NCBI RefSeq assembly: GCF_001446935.1
Contig: NZ_LKKK01000001.1
Coordinates: 992,001-1,056,000, forward strand
Origin: Pseudomonas sp. TTU2014-080ASC
GTDB lineage: Bacteria > Pseudomonadota > Gammaproteobacteria > Pseudomonadales > Pseudomonadaceae
DNA: 64,000 bases
Direction: 5' to 3'
The position numbers and the translations under genes are program-made. Below the pieces are notes generated by a model. It had not been told where the DNA came from and made no database searches. It was given only the letters and a program-made list of their open reading frames with translations. Positions 26,620-38,905 of the stretch are shown here, one piece after another; position 1 is the first letter of the stretch, and every line of letters begins with the position of its first letter.

Positions 26620-27007
26620 AAGGAACTCGCAGCGACAGGTCGATCAAAAGCGCGAGGATGCCGCGCCGGCACCTCGTCCAGCAAGTCAAGCAGAACGCCA
26701 GTACGCTCTTTATAGTGCGCTGTCACAAATCCCGCCTGGCTGTGTAGTGAGTTACGGTGAATTAGCTGAGCTTGCAGGGCTCGGGCGTGCTGCACGCTGG
26801 GTTGGCCGCACCTTGAGTCAGCTGCCGGAGGGCACCACGCTTCCCTGGCACCGAGTCATTGCAGCAGGCGGACGCCTGAGCTTGCCCGCCGGCACGCCCA
26901 GCGGAGAAGAACAACGAAGGAGATTGAAAGAAGAAGGGATTTTCTTACGCAATGATCGGGTCAATATGACGCAACACAACTGGCGCATGATGGATCACAG
27001 CGGTTAG
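26600..27007 (+). CDS. Alkyltransferase-like DNA-binding protein (ATL)
   Basis: Small MGMT-fold protein (135 residues) whose active-site motif is PWHR instead of the PCHR of O6-alkylguanine methyltransferases; the acceptor cysteine is replaced by Trp. Such ATL proteins bind O6-alkylguanine and flag it to nucleotide excision repair without removing the alkyl group. Seen: PGCVVSYGELAELAGLGRAARWVGRTL (DNA-binding HTH with the RAARWVG arginine finger) and LPWHRVI. The only in-frame ATG is 26600, with AGG upstream; about 25 N-terminal residues precede the fold. The stop lies just ahead of the ampG gene. Confidence 0.88.
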   Translation: MERIKNIRNSQRQVDQKREDAAPAPRPASQAERQYALYSALSQIPPGCVVSYGELAELAGLGRAARWVGRTLSQLPEGTTLPWHRVIAAGGRLSLPAGTPSGEEQRRRLKEEGIFLRNDRVNMTQHNWRMMDHSG

Positions 27008-27050
27008 AGTGCGCCCAACACAGACTCCACTTCAGGCTAATACCTGCCCA

Positions 27051-28583
27051 ATGCCTCGTAAAAGCTGGCGCGATGCAATCGCCGCCTACTCAAACCCCTC
27101 CACTCTGGTACTACTCCTGCTGGGGTTTGCTGCTGGCCTGCCCTACATGCTGGTGTTCTCAACCCTTTCAGTGTGGTTGCGGGAAGCGGGCGTAGCCCGT
27201 GACACCATTGGTTTTGCCAGCCTGATCGGCTTGGCTTACGCCTTTAAATGGGTGTGGTCACCGCTGCTGGATCAGTGGCGCTTACCCTTTCTGGGCCACC
27301 TCGGCCGCCGCCGCTCCTGGCTGATTCTGTCGCAGATCCTGATTGCTATCGGTCTTGCTGGCATGGCGCTGTGCAATCCACAGACCCACCTGACCTGGCT
27401 GATAGCACTAGCCGTATTGGTCGCATTTGCCTCAGCTACACAGGACATCGCGGTTGACGCGTATCGCCTGGAAATCGCTGATGACACCCGGCAAGCCGCA
27501 CTCGCTGCCAGTTATATGGCCGGTTACAGGGTTGCCGCATTGCTGGCAACGGCTGGTGCGCTGTATTTCGCTGAAGGGTTTGGCTCCACCATTTTGGTTT
27601 ACCAGCACGCAGCGTGGGCTGGCACCTATTTACTGTTTGCTCTGCTGATGCTGCCAGGCCTGCTCACCAGCGTTTGGATGCGCGAACCCAATGTAGCGCT
27701 GCGAACGCAAATTGCGGCTGCCCGCTACGGCTTCAGCCATCAGATTGCATCCGTATTGGTATTGATTGTCTTGCTGGTGTCCGTCCCAGCAATGTGCACC
27801 CAGTTCTACCGGACCGACTTCCCCAGCGTGGTTAACGGCGAAATGACCATGCTGGACCTGCTTCTGGAAGACCGGGCCTTCCTGCGCGCCATCATGTACA
27901 CCATTTTTACCGCGCTGTGCCTGTCATCCATGGGGCGTCGCGGCCTGGCCCCAGTGCTCACCCCCATCAACGACTTCATCTTGCGTTACCGTTGGCAGGC
28001 ATTTCTGCTGCTGGGCTTGATTGCCACATACCGGATGTCGGACACCGTGATGGGCGTTATGGCGAACGTCTTCTACATCGATCAGGGTTTCACCAAAGAT
28101 CAGATCGCCAGCGTCAGTAAGCTATTTGGCTTGGTCATGACTCTGGTTGGGGCCGGCATCGGCGGGCTGCTGATTGTACGTTTTGGCATCATGCCGATTC
28201 TGTTTATAGGCGGAGCAGCTTCGGCAGCCACCAATTTGCTCTTCCTCATGCTGACGGGCATGGGAGCCAATGTGCAGATGCTGATTGTCACCATCTCGGC
28301 TGACAACTTCAGCGCAGGACTCGCCACAGCTGCATTCGTGGCCTACCTGTCGAGTCTGACCAACCTAAAATTCTCCGCCACCCAATACGCGCTGCTCAGC
28401 TCAATTATGTTGCTACTGCCAAGGCTGATTGGAGGCTACTCCGGGGTAATGGTGGAAAAACTCGGCTATGAAGACTTCTTCCTGGTGACCGCGCTACTGG
28501 GTATTCCAACCCTGCTTCTGATTCTCTTGCAGTGGCGCAAACAGGCTGTTGCCATAGAACCGGTTGATGCCGAGAACAAATAG
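27051..28583 (+). CDS. ampG: AmpG-family muropeptide permease
   Basis: Major-facilitator permease that imports GlcNAc-anhydro-muropeptides for peptidoglycan recycling and thereby affects AmpC beta-lactamase induction. 510 residues from ATG 27051 (MPRKSWRDAIAAY, the usual start as I recall for Pseudomonas AmpG); an in-frame GTG at 27009 right after the ATL stop is the alternative. Seen: about 14 hydrophobic spans, the AmpG segments LLLGFAAGLPYMLVFSTLSVWLR and SATQDIAVDAYRLEI. It probably shares a transcript with the ATL gene (gap 43 bases). It fits the envelope theme of the window. Confidence 0.9.
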   Translation: MPRKSWRDAIAAYSNPSTLVLLLLGFAAGLPYMLVFSTLSVWLREAGVARDTIGFASLIGLAYAFKWVWSPLLDQWRLPFLGHLGRRRSWLILSQILIAIGLAGMALCNPQTHLTWLIALAVLVAFASATQDIAVDAYRLEIADDTRQAALAASYMAGYRVAALLATAGALYFAEGFGSTILVYQHAAWAGTYLLFALLMLPGLLTSVWMREPNVALRTQIAAARYGFSHQIASVLVLIVLLVSVPAMCTQFYRTDFPSVVNGEMTMLDLLLEDRAFLRAIMYTIFTALCLSSMGRRGLAPVLTPINDFILRYRWQAFLLLGLIATYRMSDTVMGVMANVFYIDQGFTKDQIASVSKLFGLVMTLVGAGIGGLLIVRFGIMPILFIGGAASAATNLLFLMLTGMGANVQMLIVTISADNFSAGLATAAFVAYLSSLTNLKFSATQYALLSSIMLLLPRLIGGYSGVMVEKLGYEDFFLVTALLGIPTLLLILLQWRKQAVAIEPVDAENK

Positions 28584-28595
28584 CTTCATCCAATA

Positions 28596-28623
28596 AAAAA
28601 CGCCACGTTACCGTGGCGTTTTT
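28596..28623. terminator. Bidirectional terminator between ampG and yajQ
   Basis: AAAAACGCCACG / CGTGGCGTTTTT with loop TTAC, a 12-bp perfect stem between convergent genes. Confidence 0.93.
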
Positions 28624-28653
28624 GTTTGCATCGCACTCTACAACTTCGCTGTA

Positions 28654-29133
28654 TCAGTCACGGAAGTTGTTGAACTGCAGCGGCATACCAAAATCCTTGC
28701 CACGCAGAGAAGCAATTGCCTCTTGCAGGTCATCACGTTTTTTACCGGTAATGCGGACCTGCTCGCCCTGAATTGAGGCCTGCACTTTCAGCTTGGTGTC
28801 TTTGACGTGGCCGACGATCTTCTTAGCCAGCTCCTTGTCGATTCCCTCACGCAGGATAACTTCCTGCTTCACCACTTTGCCGGACGGGTAGGCATCCTTG
28901 AACTCCAGGCATTGCACATCAATCTTGCGCTTAACCAGGCTGAGCTTGAGAATCTCGATCATCTGTTCCAACTGGAAATCAGCGTCAGCAGTCAGATTGA
29001 CCGTCAGCTCTTTCAGCTCAAAGCTGCCTTTGCCGCGCAGGTCGTAGCGACGCTCCAGCTCTTTGATCGCATTGTCGATGGCGTTTGTGACTTCATGTTT
29101 GTCCAGTTCGGACACAACGTCGAACGAAGGCAT
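28654..29133 (-). CDS. yajQ: YajQ-family nucleotide-binding protein
   Basis: A 159-residue protein of the YajQ family, two ferredoxin-like folds; in Xanthomonas and Pseudomonas homologues bind c-di-GMP and influence virulence genes. Seen: [15 protein letters not shown] start, [12 protein letters not shown] and the C-terminal [30 protein letters not shown], strongly conserved. ATG 29133 is chosen for the GGAG seven bases ahead and the conserved N-terminus. Divergent from the REC/GGDEF-like gene, another protein of c-di-GMP context, with about 150 bases between. Confidence 0.95.
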   Translation of the reverse strand: MPSFDVVSELDKHEVTNAIDNAIKELERRYDLRGKGSFELKELTVNLTADADFQLEQMIEILKLSLVKRKIDVQCLEFKDAYPSGKVVKQEVILREGIDKELAKKIVGHVKDTKLKVQASIQGEQVRITGKKRDDLQEAIASLRGKDFGMPLQFNNFRD

Positions 29134-29282
29134 GCTTTTGCTCCACATACAGAGTGCCGAATGATTGCAAACATATGGCACTTAGCTTGACGATTAAAAA
29201 AACTACCCATTATATAGCGTACAAACATTGCCCGACGAAGTATCGGGCTCCTTTGGCGATTACCTCCTGACGAGTCTGCCCC

Positions 29283-30248
29283 ATGCCAACGCCACACCTG
29301 AGTATTCTGGTTGTCGATGATGCCAAGTTTTCCAGCGCTATGATTGGACGCGCACTCAGCCAGGCGGGCTATCAGGACATCCGCTTTGCCAGCAGTGCGG
29401 CTGAGGCACTGGAACTGCTTGAAGCCCGCCCAGCCAGCGTTCTGCTTGCCGACTGGCTGATGCCTGAAATGAATGGCCTGGAGCTGACCATGCGAGTGCG
29501 CCAGCTCGATGAAATGACTCATCACTACACCTATATCGTCCTTCTGACCGGCAAAGAGGGCGATAACGTCATGAGCGAAGCCTTCGACAGCGGCGTGGAC
29601 GACTTCATCAGCAAGTCCTCCATGAATGAACAATTACTGCCGCGCATTTATGCTGCCGACCGCCTCTGCAATACCCTGCAGCGCCTTATGCAGGAAAACC
29701 AGCTGCTGCTGGATAACATTGCCGCCCTTGAACAGCGCAATCTGGTCGACCCGCTGACCGGTCTGGGCAACAGCCGCTACCTGCAGCAGAAAATGCTCGA
29801 CAGTCTGCGCCAAGTTGAATCCCGTGGCGGCGCCATGTGCTACCTGCTGATCGGCCTGGAAGACGCTCAGGCGCTGCAACAACAGTACGGCGAAGTGTTC
29901 TATCAGGAACTCCTCACCAGCGTTGCCCGCCGTCTGCAACAGCTGGTACGCCCACTGGATGTATTGGTGCGCCTGGATAACACCCATTTCGGCCTGATCA
30001 CTCTGCTGGAAGACCTCCACGAATGCTCCCCTGGCAGCTTTAAGCGCCTGCATGAAGGCATCAACCTCAAAGCCTTCAAAACCAGCGAAGGCTTCATCAG
30101 CCTCAAAGCCGGAATCAGCCTGATCGGGCTGAATGCCAAGAGCCTGCCCTGCTCACCTAACCAGATTCTGCAACAGGCCACCCGCCTGCTGCCGGACTCA
30201 TACAGCACAGGCCGCGTCTCAGCCATGCGCTTACAAACCGCCGGCTGA
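29283..30248 (+). CDS. Response regulator with degenerate GGDEF domain
   Basis: A 321-residue protein: receiver domain (about 8-125) with acidic pair Asp12-Asp13, phospho-acceptor Asp57 (LLADWLMPEMNG), Thr89 and Lys111, all intact; then a short helix and a GGDEF-fold domain (about 150-315, DPLTGLGNSRYLQQ) whose signature is DNTHF at 232-236, so it is not expected to make c-di-GMP. It probably acts as a phosphorylation-dependent receptor or protein partner. It heads a same-strand series with panE (3-base gap), a histidine kinase and a cobalamin enzyme. The kinase two genes on could be its partner, though no pairing is proven. Confidence 0.88.
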   Translation: MPTPHLSILVVDDAKFSSAMIGRALSQAGYQDIRFASSAAEALELLEARPASVLLADWLMPEMNGLELTMRVRQLDEMTHHYTYIVLLTGKEGDNVMSEAFDSGVDDFISKSSMNEQLLPRIYAADRLCNTLQRLMQENQLLLDNIAALEQRNLVDPLTGLGNSRYLQQKMLDSLRQVESRGGAMCYLLIGLEDAQALQQQYGEVFYQELLTSVARRLQQLVRPLDVLVRLDNTHFGLITLLEDLHECSPGSFKRLHEGINLKAFKTSEGFISLKAGISLIGLNAKSLPCSPNQILQQATRLLPDSYSTGRVSAMRLQTAG

Positions 30249-31166
<918 letters not shown>

Positions 31167-31212
31167 GCCCGCGCTACCCTGCCCTTCATCATTCGCTCTA
31201 GACACACTCTCC

Positions 31213-33231
<2,019 letters not shown>

Positions 33232-33233
33232 CT

Positions 33234-33815
33234 ATGTCTTACCGTCTTTCCAAGATTTACACACGCACCGGCGATGCCGGCGAAACCGGCCTGGCCGATG
33301 GCCGCCGCGTCAGCAAAGACCACCCGCGTATTGAGGCCATTGGCGAGGTGGACACCCTCAACAGCCACATTGGCCTGCTGCTGGCAGACTTGTCCGAGCA
33401 GGAAATGATGTGGCCAGGCTTGTCGGAAATCATCGATGTGCTGACGCCCTGCCAGCACCGTCTTTTTGACTTCGGCGGTGAGTTGGCCATGCCGGAGTAT
33501 CAGGCGCTACAGCCTGAAGAAATTGAACGACTGGAAGCGGCTATCGACCGCTGGAATGAAGAAGTCGGTCCGCTGGAAAACTTCATTCTGCCGGGCGGCT
33601 CACGGGTGATTGCACAAGCTCATGTCTGCCGCAGCCTGGCCCGCAGTGCTGAGCGTCGCTGCCAAAGCCTGAATGCTCACGAGCCGGTGCGCGCGGTAGG
33701 CCTGGCGTACGTCAACCGCATGTCTGATCTGCTGTTTGTAGCATCACGCCTGATCGCCAAGCGCATGCAAATCAACGAAGTGCTCTGGCAACCTGCCGCA
33801 AAACCCCAGGCCTGA
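33234..33815 (+). CDS. Cob(I)yrinic acid a,c-diamide adenosyltransferase, PduO type
   Basis: ATP:corrinoid adenosyltransferase making adenosylcobalamin, cytosolic trimer, 193 residues. Seen: N-terminal P-loop-like TRTGDAGETGLADGRRVSK, IEAIGEVDTLNSHIG, and the C-terminal catalytic CRSLARSAERR and YVNRMSDLLFVASR. All hallmark residues are present. ATG 33234 lies two bases after the kinase stop, so it is co-transcribed with it, an odd pairing that might link a sensor to cobalamin status. No cobalamin riboswitch is visible upstream. Confidence 0.93.
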   Translation: MSYRLSKIYTRTGDAGETGLADGRRVSKDHPRIEAIGEVDTLNSHIGLLLADLSEQEMMWPGLSEIIDVLTPCQHRLFDFGGELAMPEYQALQPEEIERLEAAIDRWNEEVGPLENFILPGGSRVIAQAHVCRSLARSAERRCQSLNAHEPVRAVGLAYVNRMSDLLFVASRLIAKRMQINEVLWQPAAKPQA

Positions 33816-33819
33816 GCCG

Positions 33820-34713
33820 TCAGAGCAAACTGAGTCGGCTACTGAACTGACGCAGCTGGCCGCTCAGCGGATCAGTAAATTCGAGCCCCCGAGCCAGCAA
33901 CTTCAGCGGTTTGGTGTAATCATCGGGGGCATCTGGGGTCGCCGTGACCTGTGGATAAAACGGGTCATGCAGAATCGGCGCGCCCAAAGCAGCCAGATGC
34001 ACCCGCAGCTGATGTTTCTTGCCAGTTACCGGATAAAGCCGGTACAGCCAAACCTTGCCAAGCCGCTCCGCCACTTCAATGCGGGTCTCCGTGTTCGGTT
34101 CGCCCTCGCCCTCCTCCATGCGAAAAAACGGCTGGCTATCCACCAGTCGCGTTTTACGCAGCAGCGGAAACTGCAGATCGGGCAGCGCCGGAGCCAGTGC
34201 CTCATAACACTTGCCCATTTCCCTTTCACGGAACAACGCCTGATAGCGCCCACGTGTTTCCCGATTGGTTGAAAACAGCACCAGACCAGCGGTGTGCCGG
34301 TCAATCCGATGCAGCGGTACCAGATCGGAATTCCCCGTTAACTTGGCCAAACGCGCTTGCAAAGTCTGTTCGACATACTGCCCAGCGGGCATCACCGGCA
34401 GAAAATGCGGCTTGTCAGCCACCAGCAGATGGTCATCCACGTGCAGCACCTGTGCCTCGAACGGGATAGGCGTCTCGTTGGGCACTTCACGGAAGTAATG
34501 CACCTTTAAGCCTTCCCGGTACGCACTGGCCAGCGTTAACGGCTGCCCTGCTGCATCCAGCACCCGCCCCCGGATAAAGCGTTCACGCCAGACCTCCTCG
34601 GTAATGGTGGGGAAATGCCCGCACAGGCAGTCGAACACGGTCTGCCAGTTACCCGGCGGCAAAAACAGGGTGCTGGGGCGCATATTCGACGGAGATCGGG
34701 CATCAACAGACAT
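33820..34713 (-). CDS. RluA-family RNA pseudouridine synthase
   Basis: Converts specific uridines to pseudouridine in rRNA or tRNA. 297 residues from ATG 34713 (a GTG at 34719 is the alternative). Seen: catalytic motif HRIDRHTAGLVLFS with the Asp in HRID, the RYQALFREREMGKCYEA segment, and the YPVTGKKHQLRVHLAALG motif. There is no clear S4 domain. Which uridine it modifies cannot be told; it does not look like RluD or RluC. It ends four bases from the convergent PduO-type gene, without a terminator between. It is preceded by the HPP gene (22-base gap) on the same strand. Confidence 0.9.
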   Translation of the reverse strand: MSVDARSPSNMRPSTLFLPPGNWQTVFDCLCGHFPTITEEVWRERFIRGRVLDAAGQPLTLASAYREGLKVHYFREVPNETPIPFEAQVLHVDDHLLVADKPHFLPVMPAGQYVEQTLQARLAKLTGNSDLVPLHRIDRHTAGLVLFSTNRETRGRYQALFREREMGKCYEALAPALPDLQFPLLRKTRLVDSQPFFRMEEGEGEPNTETRIEVAERLGKVWLYRLYPVTGKKHQLRVHLAALGAPILHDPFYPQVTATPDAPDDYTKPLKLLARGLEFTDPLSGQLRQFSSRLSLL

Positions 34714-34735
34714 AATCACACTCGGTCAATATCAC

Positions 34736-35848
34736 TCAGGCAGTACGCTGCAGAGCAATGCGATACAAAGCAGCCAGCATATCGGACTGGCTGATAATCC
34801 CCTGCAGCCGCTGCTGGTCATCGAGCACAGGCACATGATGCACATCACTATCCGACAGTATCTGCAGCAAATCCGCCAGCGGCGACCTTGCCTGGCAGGC
34901 CGTTACATCACGGCGCATGCAGCTGCTGACAACGGTATCGGCGACTTGCGGGTGCATCAGATCATGTAGCGTCAACAAACCAAGCAGCTCCTGCTGCGGG
35001 CCCACCACCGGCATGGCATGGAGACGATGGTTGAGTAACCTGTCTCGAGCCTCCTGCAAGGGCGTGTCTGGCGTCAGAGTCAATAAGTCTTTCGACATGA
35101 TGTCGGCGCAACGAACTTCACCAAAGCGGCGGTTGAATGCGTGAATCTCGGTCTGCTGGAGGATGTCTTCCAAGTCGTCCCGGGCAATATCCAGCAGCTC
35201 GCCCCGGGCTTTGAGGACTTCATCCAGATCCGCGGATGTAAAACCCAAACGGCTGCTGGGAAGCGGGTCGCGGGTCTTGTGCACATTGACCTGGACCTGC
35301 GGCCGATGAGGGTACTGACGACGCAGAAAGTTATTGAACAGCAACGCAATCAATAGCAGGCCGAACGAGTTGACCGCGACCGGGTACAACGCGAAGTGGA
35401 AACCCAACTGACTGATGTCTGCCCCCGCCAATACCGCCGTAAGCGCCACAGCACCACCCGGTGGATGCAGGCAGCGCAGAGCGAACATCGCAGCAATCGC
35501 TAACCCACCGGCCAGTGCAGCAACCCATGCGCTATGCCCCAGCCACATGGCACAAGTCACCCCGACCAAAGCCGAGAGCACATTGCCGCCAATAATCGAC
35601 CAAGGCTGTGCCAACGGACTCGCCGGTGCAGCAAACAACAGCACGGCAGATGCACCCATCGGCGCAATGAGCCAGGGGCTGGCGCTGCCCAGCGCTTCAC
35701 GGCATAACCAGCTACTGAACAGAAGTCCCATTACCGCGCCAATACAACTGAGCACTCGCTCAGTCAGGCTAACAGCCATCGGTGCGGGCCAGAATGCCTT
35801 TAGCCAGGCGAGCAGTGCCTGCCCCACTCCAGACTTATTCACAAGCAC
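34736..35848 (-). CDS. HPP-family membrane protein with two CBS domains
   Basis: A 370-residue protein: an N-terminal HPP integral membrane domain with four to five spans (about 25-180), holding the HPPGGAVALTAVLAG motif that names the family, and a C-terminal pair of CBS domains (about 235-365) that bind adenine nucleotides and probably gate the membrane part. Homologues are linked to nitrite or ion transport in plants and cyanobacteria, but the substrate here is unknown. Starts with GTG: 35848, or 35842, which is better spaced from AGGG. It immediately follows the Nudix/ThiE-like gene (stop at 35849), so probably one operon with it and the GST gene. Confidence 0.83.
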   Translation of the reverse strand: MLVNKSGVGQALLAWLKAFWPAPMAVSLTERVLSCIGAVMGLLFSSWLCREALGSASPWLIAPMGASAVLLFAAPASPLAQPWSIIGGNVLSALVGVTCAMWLGHSAWVAALAGGLAIAAMFALRCLHPPGGAVALTAVLAGADISQLGFHFALYPVAVNSFGLLLIALLFNNFLRRQYPHRPQVQVNVHKTRDPLPSSRLGFTSADLDEVLKARGELLDIARDDLEDILQQTEIHAFNRRFGEVRCADIMSKDLLTLTPDTPLQEARDRLLNHRLHAMPVVGPQQELLGLLTLHDLMHPQVADTVVSSCMRRDVTACQARSPLADLLQILSDSDVHHVPVLDDQQRLQGIISQSDMLAALYRIALQRTA

Positions 35849-36799
35849 TCACCCTGCAATGTCAGGCCAGAACGCACGAATACCAGCAACGCCCTGCGCA
35901 CCGAGCTGCCAGGCCCGCTCTGTATCCGCCGGAGTTACGCCACCAAGCAGGTAGGTCGGCTGATTGAAGCTCTGCAACAGGTTGGCGGCCTGATCCCAAC
36001 CCAGCGGGTTGGCGTCGGGATGAGTGGCCGTCGGCTGAATTGGCGAGAGCGTGACGAAGTCCACCCCCATTTGTGCAGCCAGAGCCAGTTCTTCAGCGTC
36101 ATGACATGAGGCTGCAAGCCAACGGTTAGGCGGAAACGGACGCCCATTGGCGGCATATTGGCGCAGCTGCTTAGAGGTCAGGTGCCAGCCAGCTGCCGGG
36201 AAATCCCCCAGCCACTCAAGGGGGCCTTTTAGCATTACCTGCGCTTTACCCGCGCAAAGCCCCAACACATCGACCGCCAGATCGCGGTACTGCGGATCAA
36301 ACATGGCCGGAGCGCGCAGCTGCAACAAGCGCACACCGCTACTCAGCGCCTGCTGCACACCGCGAATCAATTCAGGCCCCGTGAGCCCTTCGGGGGTAAT
36401 CAGGTAACGCTCAGGAAGACGCGCCGCCGCCACAATCGGCTTATTGGCTTCAGGGAACTCGTAGTCATCCAACTGCCTCGGGCTCACCCAAGCCAACGTC
36501 TGCCCCTCAGCACCGTGCGGCTCGCCAGTAAAGGCAGTCACTTCCCAGACATCCAGCAGCACGTGCTTGTCCGGATAATCATGGCGCACCTGAATCAGTG
36601 GACGGCAGCTGCTGGGCACAATCCCCAGTTCCTCTTCCAGCTCCCGTGCCAGGGCCTGCTGGACCTGCTCGCTCTCCTCAACTTTACCGCCTGGGAACTC
36701 CCACAGACCGCCCTGATGCTTATCCTCGGGGCGCTTAGCCAGCAGAATCAACCCCTCAGCACTGCGAATTACCGCAGCTGCTACATGAATGCGCTTCAC
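35849..36799 (-). CDS. mutT: Nudix hydrolase (MutT) fused to a thiamine-phosphate-synthase-like domain
   Basis: A 316-residue two-domain protein. Residues 1-130: MutT-type Nudix domain with the box G38 ... E53, E56, E57 (GGKVEESEQ...RELEEELGIV), cleaving 8-oxo-dGTP to keep it out of DNA. Residues about 140-316: TIM-barrel ThiE/TenI-like domain (LRGVQQALSSGVRLLQLR, SCHDAEELALAAQMGVDFVTLSPI, LGWDQAANLL). This fusion is common in gammaproteobacteria; the role of the second half is unknown. The start is GTG 36799, overlapping the upstream GST stop as GTGA and preceded by AGGAGG; homologues begin with KRIHVAAAVI. Confidence 0.9.
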   Translation of the reverse strand: MKRIHVAAAVIRSAEGLILLAKRPEDKHQGGLWEFPGGKVEESEQVQQALARELEEELGIVPSSCRPLIQVRHDYPDKHVLLDVWEVTAFTGEPHGAEGQTLAWVSPRQLDDYEFPEANKPIVAAARLPERYLITPEGLTGPELIRGVQQALSSGVRLLQLRAPAMFDPQYRDLAVDVLGLCAGKAQVMLKGPLEWLGDFPAAGWHLTSKQLRQYAANGRPFPPNRWLAASCHDAEELALAAQMGVDFVTLSPIQPTATHPDANPLGWDQAANLLQSFNQPTYLLGGVTPADTERAWQLGAQGVAGIRAFWPDIAG

Positions 36800-37428
36800 G
36801 CCAGCTCTTCCTCCTGGGCCGCTTGATACCAGCGCTTGAACGCCGGCCATTGATAGATTGCTTCAACATACGCGGCGGCCTCTTCCGGCAACGCCACCTG
36901 ATAACTACGCAAACGACTGGCCACTGGCGCAAAGAACGCATCTGCGATAGTTAGCGAGCCAAACAGATAAGGCCCCCTCGGTGCAAAACGCAGGCGGCAG
37001 TCTCGCCACAGTGCGCAGATACGTTGAATATCCGCCTGAACCTCTGGCGCGACCTCTGTTAGCGCCTGATCACGCTTGAGGTCCATCGGTAAATGCGTGC
37101 GCAAGGCCACAAAACCACTGTGCATCTCTGCACACAGACTGCGTGCCAACGCTCTTTCTGCTCGATCCTCAGGCCACAATTTGGCCGCTGGATAGCACTC
37201 AGCCAGATACTCCGCAATCGCCAGTGAGTCCCAAATCGCTCCGTCCGGGGTAATCAGCAAAGGCACCTTCCCCGAAGGCGAGTGCTGCAAGATACGCGTC
37301 TTGGTATCAGGGCGATTCAGGGCAATCAGCTGCTCGCTGTAAACCACCCCGGCCAACTCCAGTACCAGCGCCGCACGCAACGACCAGGACGAATAAGTTT
37401 TGTCGCCAATAATCAGGGTATGAGACAT
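36796..37428 (-). CDS. Glutathione S-transferase family protein
   Basis: A 210-residue cytosolic GST-like protein: N-terminal thioredoxin fold (about 1-80, MSHTLIIGDKTYSSWSLRAALVL, and the glutathione-binding GKVPLLITPDGAIWDSLAIAEYL with cis-Pro and the SNAIL-like turn) and an all-helical C-terminal domain. Ser14-Ser15 are candidates for the catalytic residue. The ATG at 37428 follows GGAGG; longer in-frame starts run through the gap. Its stop overlaps the mutT start by four bases, so translation is coupled. Confidence 0.87.
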   Translation of the reverse strand: MSHTLIIGDKTYSSWSLRAALVLELAGVVYSEQLIALNRPDTKTRILQHSPSGKVPLLITPDGAIWDSLAIAEYLAECYPAAKLWPEDRAERALARSLCAEMHSGFVALRTHLPMDLKRDQALTEVAPEVQADIQRICALWRDCRLRFAPRGPYLFGSLTIADAFFAPVASRLRSYQVALPEEAAAYVEAIYQWPAFKRWYQAAQEEELA

Positions 37429-37494
37429 AGCAGCCTCCGCTTCGACGAGGATCAGACAGGGCAAAACGGTAAGCTTGACCACCCCGAATAGCAA

Positions 37495-37530
37495 ATTCCC
37501 GCTGGTTATGCAGGCATAAACAGCGGGAAT
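37495..37530. repeat. 36-bp near-perfect palindrome downstream of argJ
   Basis: Two 17-base arms, ATTCCCGCTGGTTATGC and its inverse copy, with one mismatch and a two-base centre. On the minus strand it is followed by TTTGC, so it may end the argJ transcript; the length and symmetry exceed an ordinary terminator and could also be an operator for the GST-mutT unit. Confidence 0.6.
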
Positions 37531-37553
37531 GAAGGCCTCTCAGTCGTGCAGGA

Positions 37554-38771
37554 TCAGGTGCGGTATTCCGCGTTGATCTTCACATACTCGTGGGACAGGT
37601 CAGTCGTCCAGATGGTTTCGCTGCAAGTGCCACGCCCCAACTCAATGCGGATGCTGATTTCTTCCTGCGCCATCACAGCAGCACCCTGCGCCTCGGTGTA
37701 GCTGGCAGCTCGGCCACCACGGCTGGCAATACACACGTCCCCCAGATACACATCGATCAGGCTCACATCCAGTTGTGGCACACCGGCGCGGCCAACCGCA
37801 GCCAGAATACGGCCCCAGTTCGGGTCAGAAGCGAACAGTGCGGTTTTGATCAACGGCGAATGAGCCACGGCATAGCCCACATCCAGGCACTCCTGATGGG
37901 TCGCACCGCCGTTAACTTCGACTGTGACGAACTTAGTCGCACCTTCGCCATCACGCACGATGGCCTGGGCCACTTCCATGCTGACCGAGAACACCGCCTC
38001 TTTCAGCTTGGCGAACAGCTCACCACTGGCCGAAGTAATTTCTGGCAGTGCAGCTTTGCCAGTGGCAATCAGCATGCAGCAGTCGTTAGTGGAGGTGTCG
38101 CCATCAATGGTAATGCGGTTGAAGGACTTGTTCGCCGCATCGCGCAGCAGGTCCTGCAACACCCCCTGAGCAACTTTGGCGTCAGTGGCGATATAGCCGA
38201 GCATGGTTGCCATGTTTGGCTTGATCATGCCTGCGCCTTTACTGATTCCGGTGACAGTGATTGTTACACCATCATGCTCAAACTGGCGGCTGGCCCCCTT
38301 AGGCTGGGTGTCTGTGGTCATGATGCCAGCGGCCGCATCGGCCCAGTTATTCTCGGATAAGTTATCCAGAGCGGCCTGCAATGCACCTTCAATTTTCTCT
38401 ACCGGCAGCGGCTCGCCGATAACACCGGTGGAATAAGGCAGTACCGAGGCCTCATTGACACCAGCCAAAGCAGCCAGTGCCGCACAGGTACGCTCAGCAT
38501 TTTTCAAACCGTCTTCACCCGTCCCGGCGTTAGCGTTGCCAGTGTTGGTCAGCAGGTAACGCACGGTTCCACTCACGCGTTTGCGGGCCAGAATAACCGG
38601 AGCCGCACAGAAGGCATTGAGGGTGAACACACCGGCAACAGTAGAACCTTCAGCACAACGCATCACAACTACATCCTTGCGTCCCGGACGCTTGATGCCC
38701 GCAGAAGCAACGCCCAGTTCAAAACCGGCGACCGGGTGCAGGGTAGACAACGGGCCAAGACCAACAGCCAT
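37554..38771 (-). CDS. argJ: Bifunctional ornithine acetyltransferase / N-acetylglutamate synthase ArgJ
   Basis: Transfers acetyl from N-acetylornithine to glutamate, closing the arginine acetyl cycle; self-cleaves into two chains. 405 residues, full length. Seen: the autoproteolysis and nucleophile site Ala188-Thr189 in [15 protein letters not shown], the TNTGNANAGTG motif, and the C-terminal region down to [13 protein letters not shown] 38771 after AAGGAG. It lies between secA and the GST gene, all on the minus strand; a secA terminator (38811-38844) makes it a separate unit. Confidence 0.97.
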   Translation of the reverse strand: MAVGLGPLSTLHPVAGFELGVASAGIKRPGRKDVVVMRCAEGSTVAGVFTLNAFCAAPVILARKRVSGTVRYLLTNTGNANAGTGEDGLKNAERTCAALAALAGVNEASVLPYSTGVIGEPLPVEKIEGALQAALDNLSENNWADAAAGIMTTDTQPKGASRQFEHDGVTITVTGISKGAGMIKPNMATMLGYIATDAKVAQGVLQDLLRDAANKSFNRITIDGDTSTNDCCMLIATGKAALPEITSASGELFAKLKEAVFSVSMEVAQAIVRDGEGATKFVTVEVNGGATHQECLDVGYAVAHSPLIKTALFASDPNWGRILAAVGRAGVPQLDVSLIDVYLGDVCIASRGGRAASYTEAQGAAVMAQEEISIRIELGRGTCSETIWTTDLSHEYVKINAEYRT

Positions 38772-38810
38772 GGGGACACTCCTTCAGCTAACAGGGCGGA
38801 TTGTGATGGT

Positions 38811-38844
38811 AAAACGCCGCGAACGGAAAAACCGGACGCGGCGT
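38811..38844 (-). terminator. Probable terminator of secA
   Basis: Minus strand: ACGCCGCG / CGCGGCGT (8 bp) continued by CGG / CCG around TTTTT, then TTTACC. The T-run is short. Confidence 0.6.
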
Positions 38845-38905
38845 CGGATGAAGCGGCTCAAACATAGCGCAAAGGCTGTGTGCTGAGCCGTTTCAACGGA
38901 TCAGA

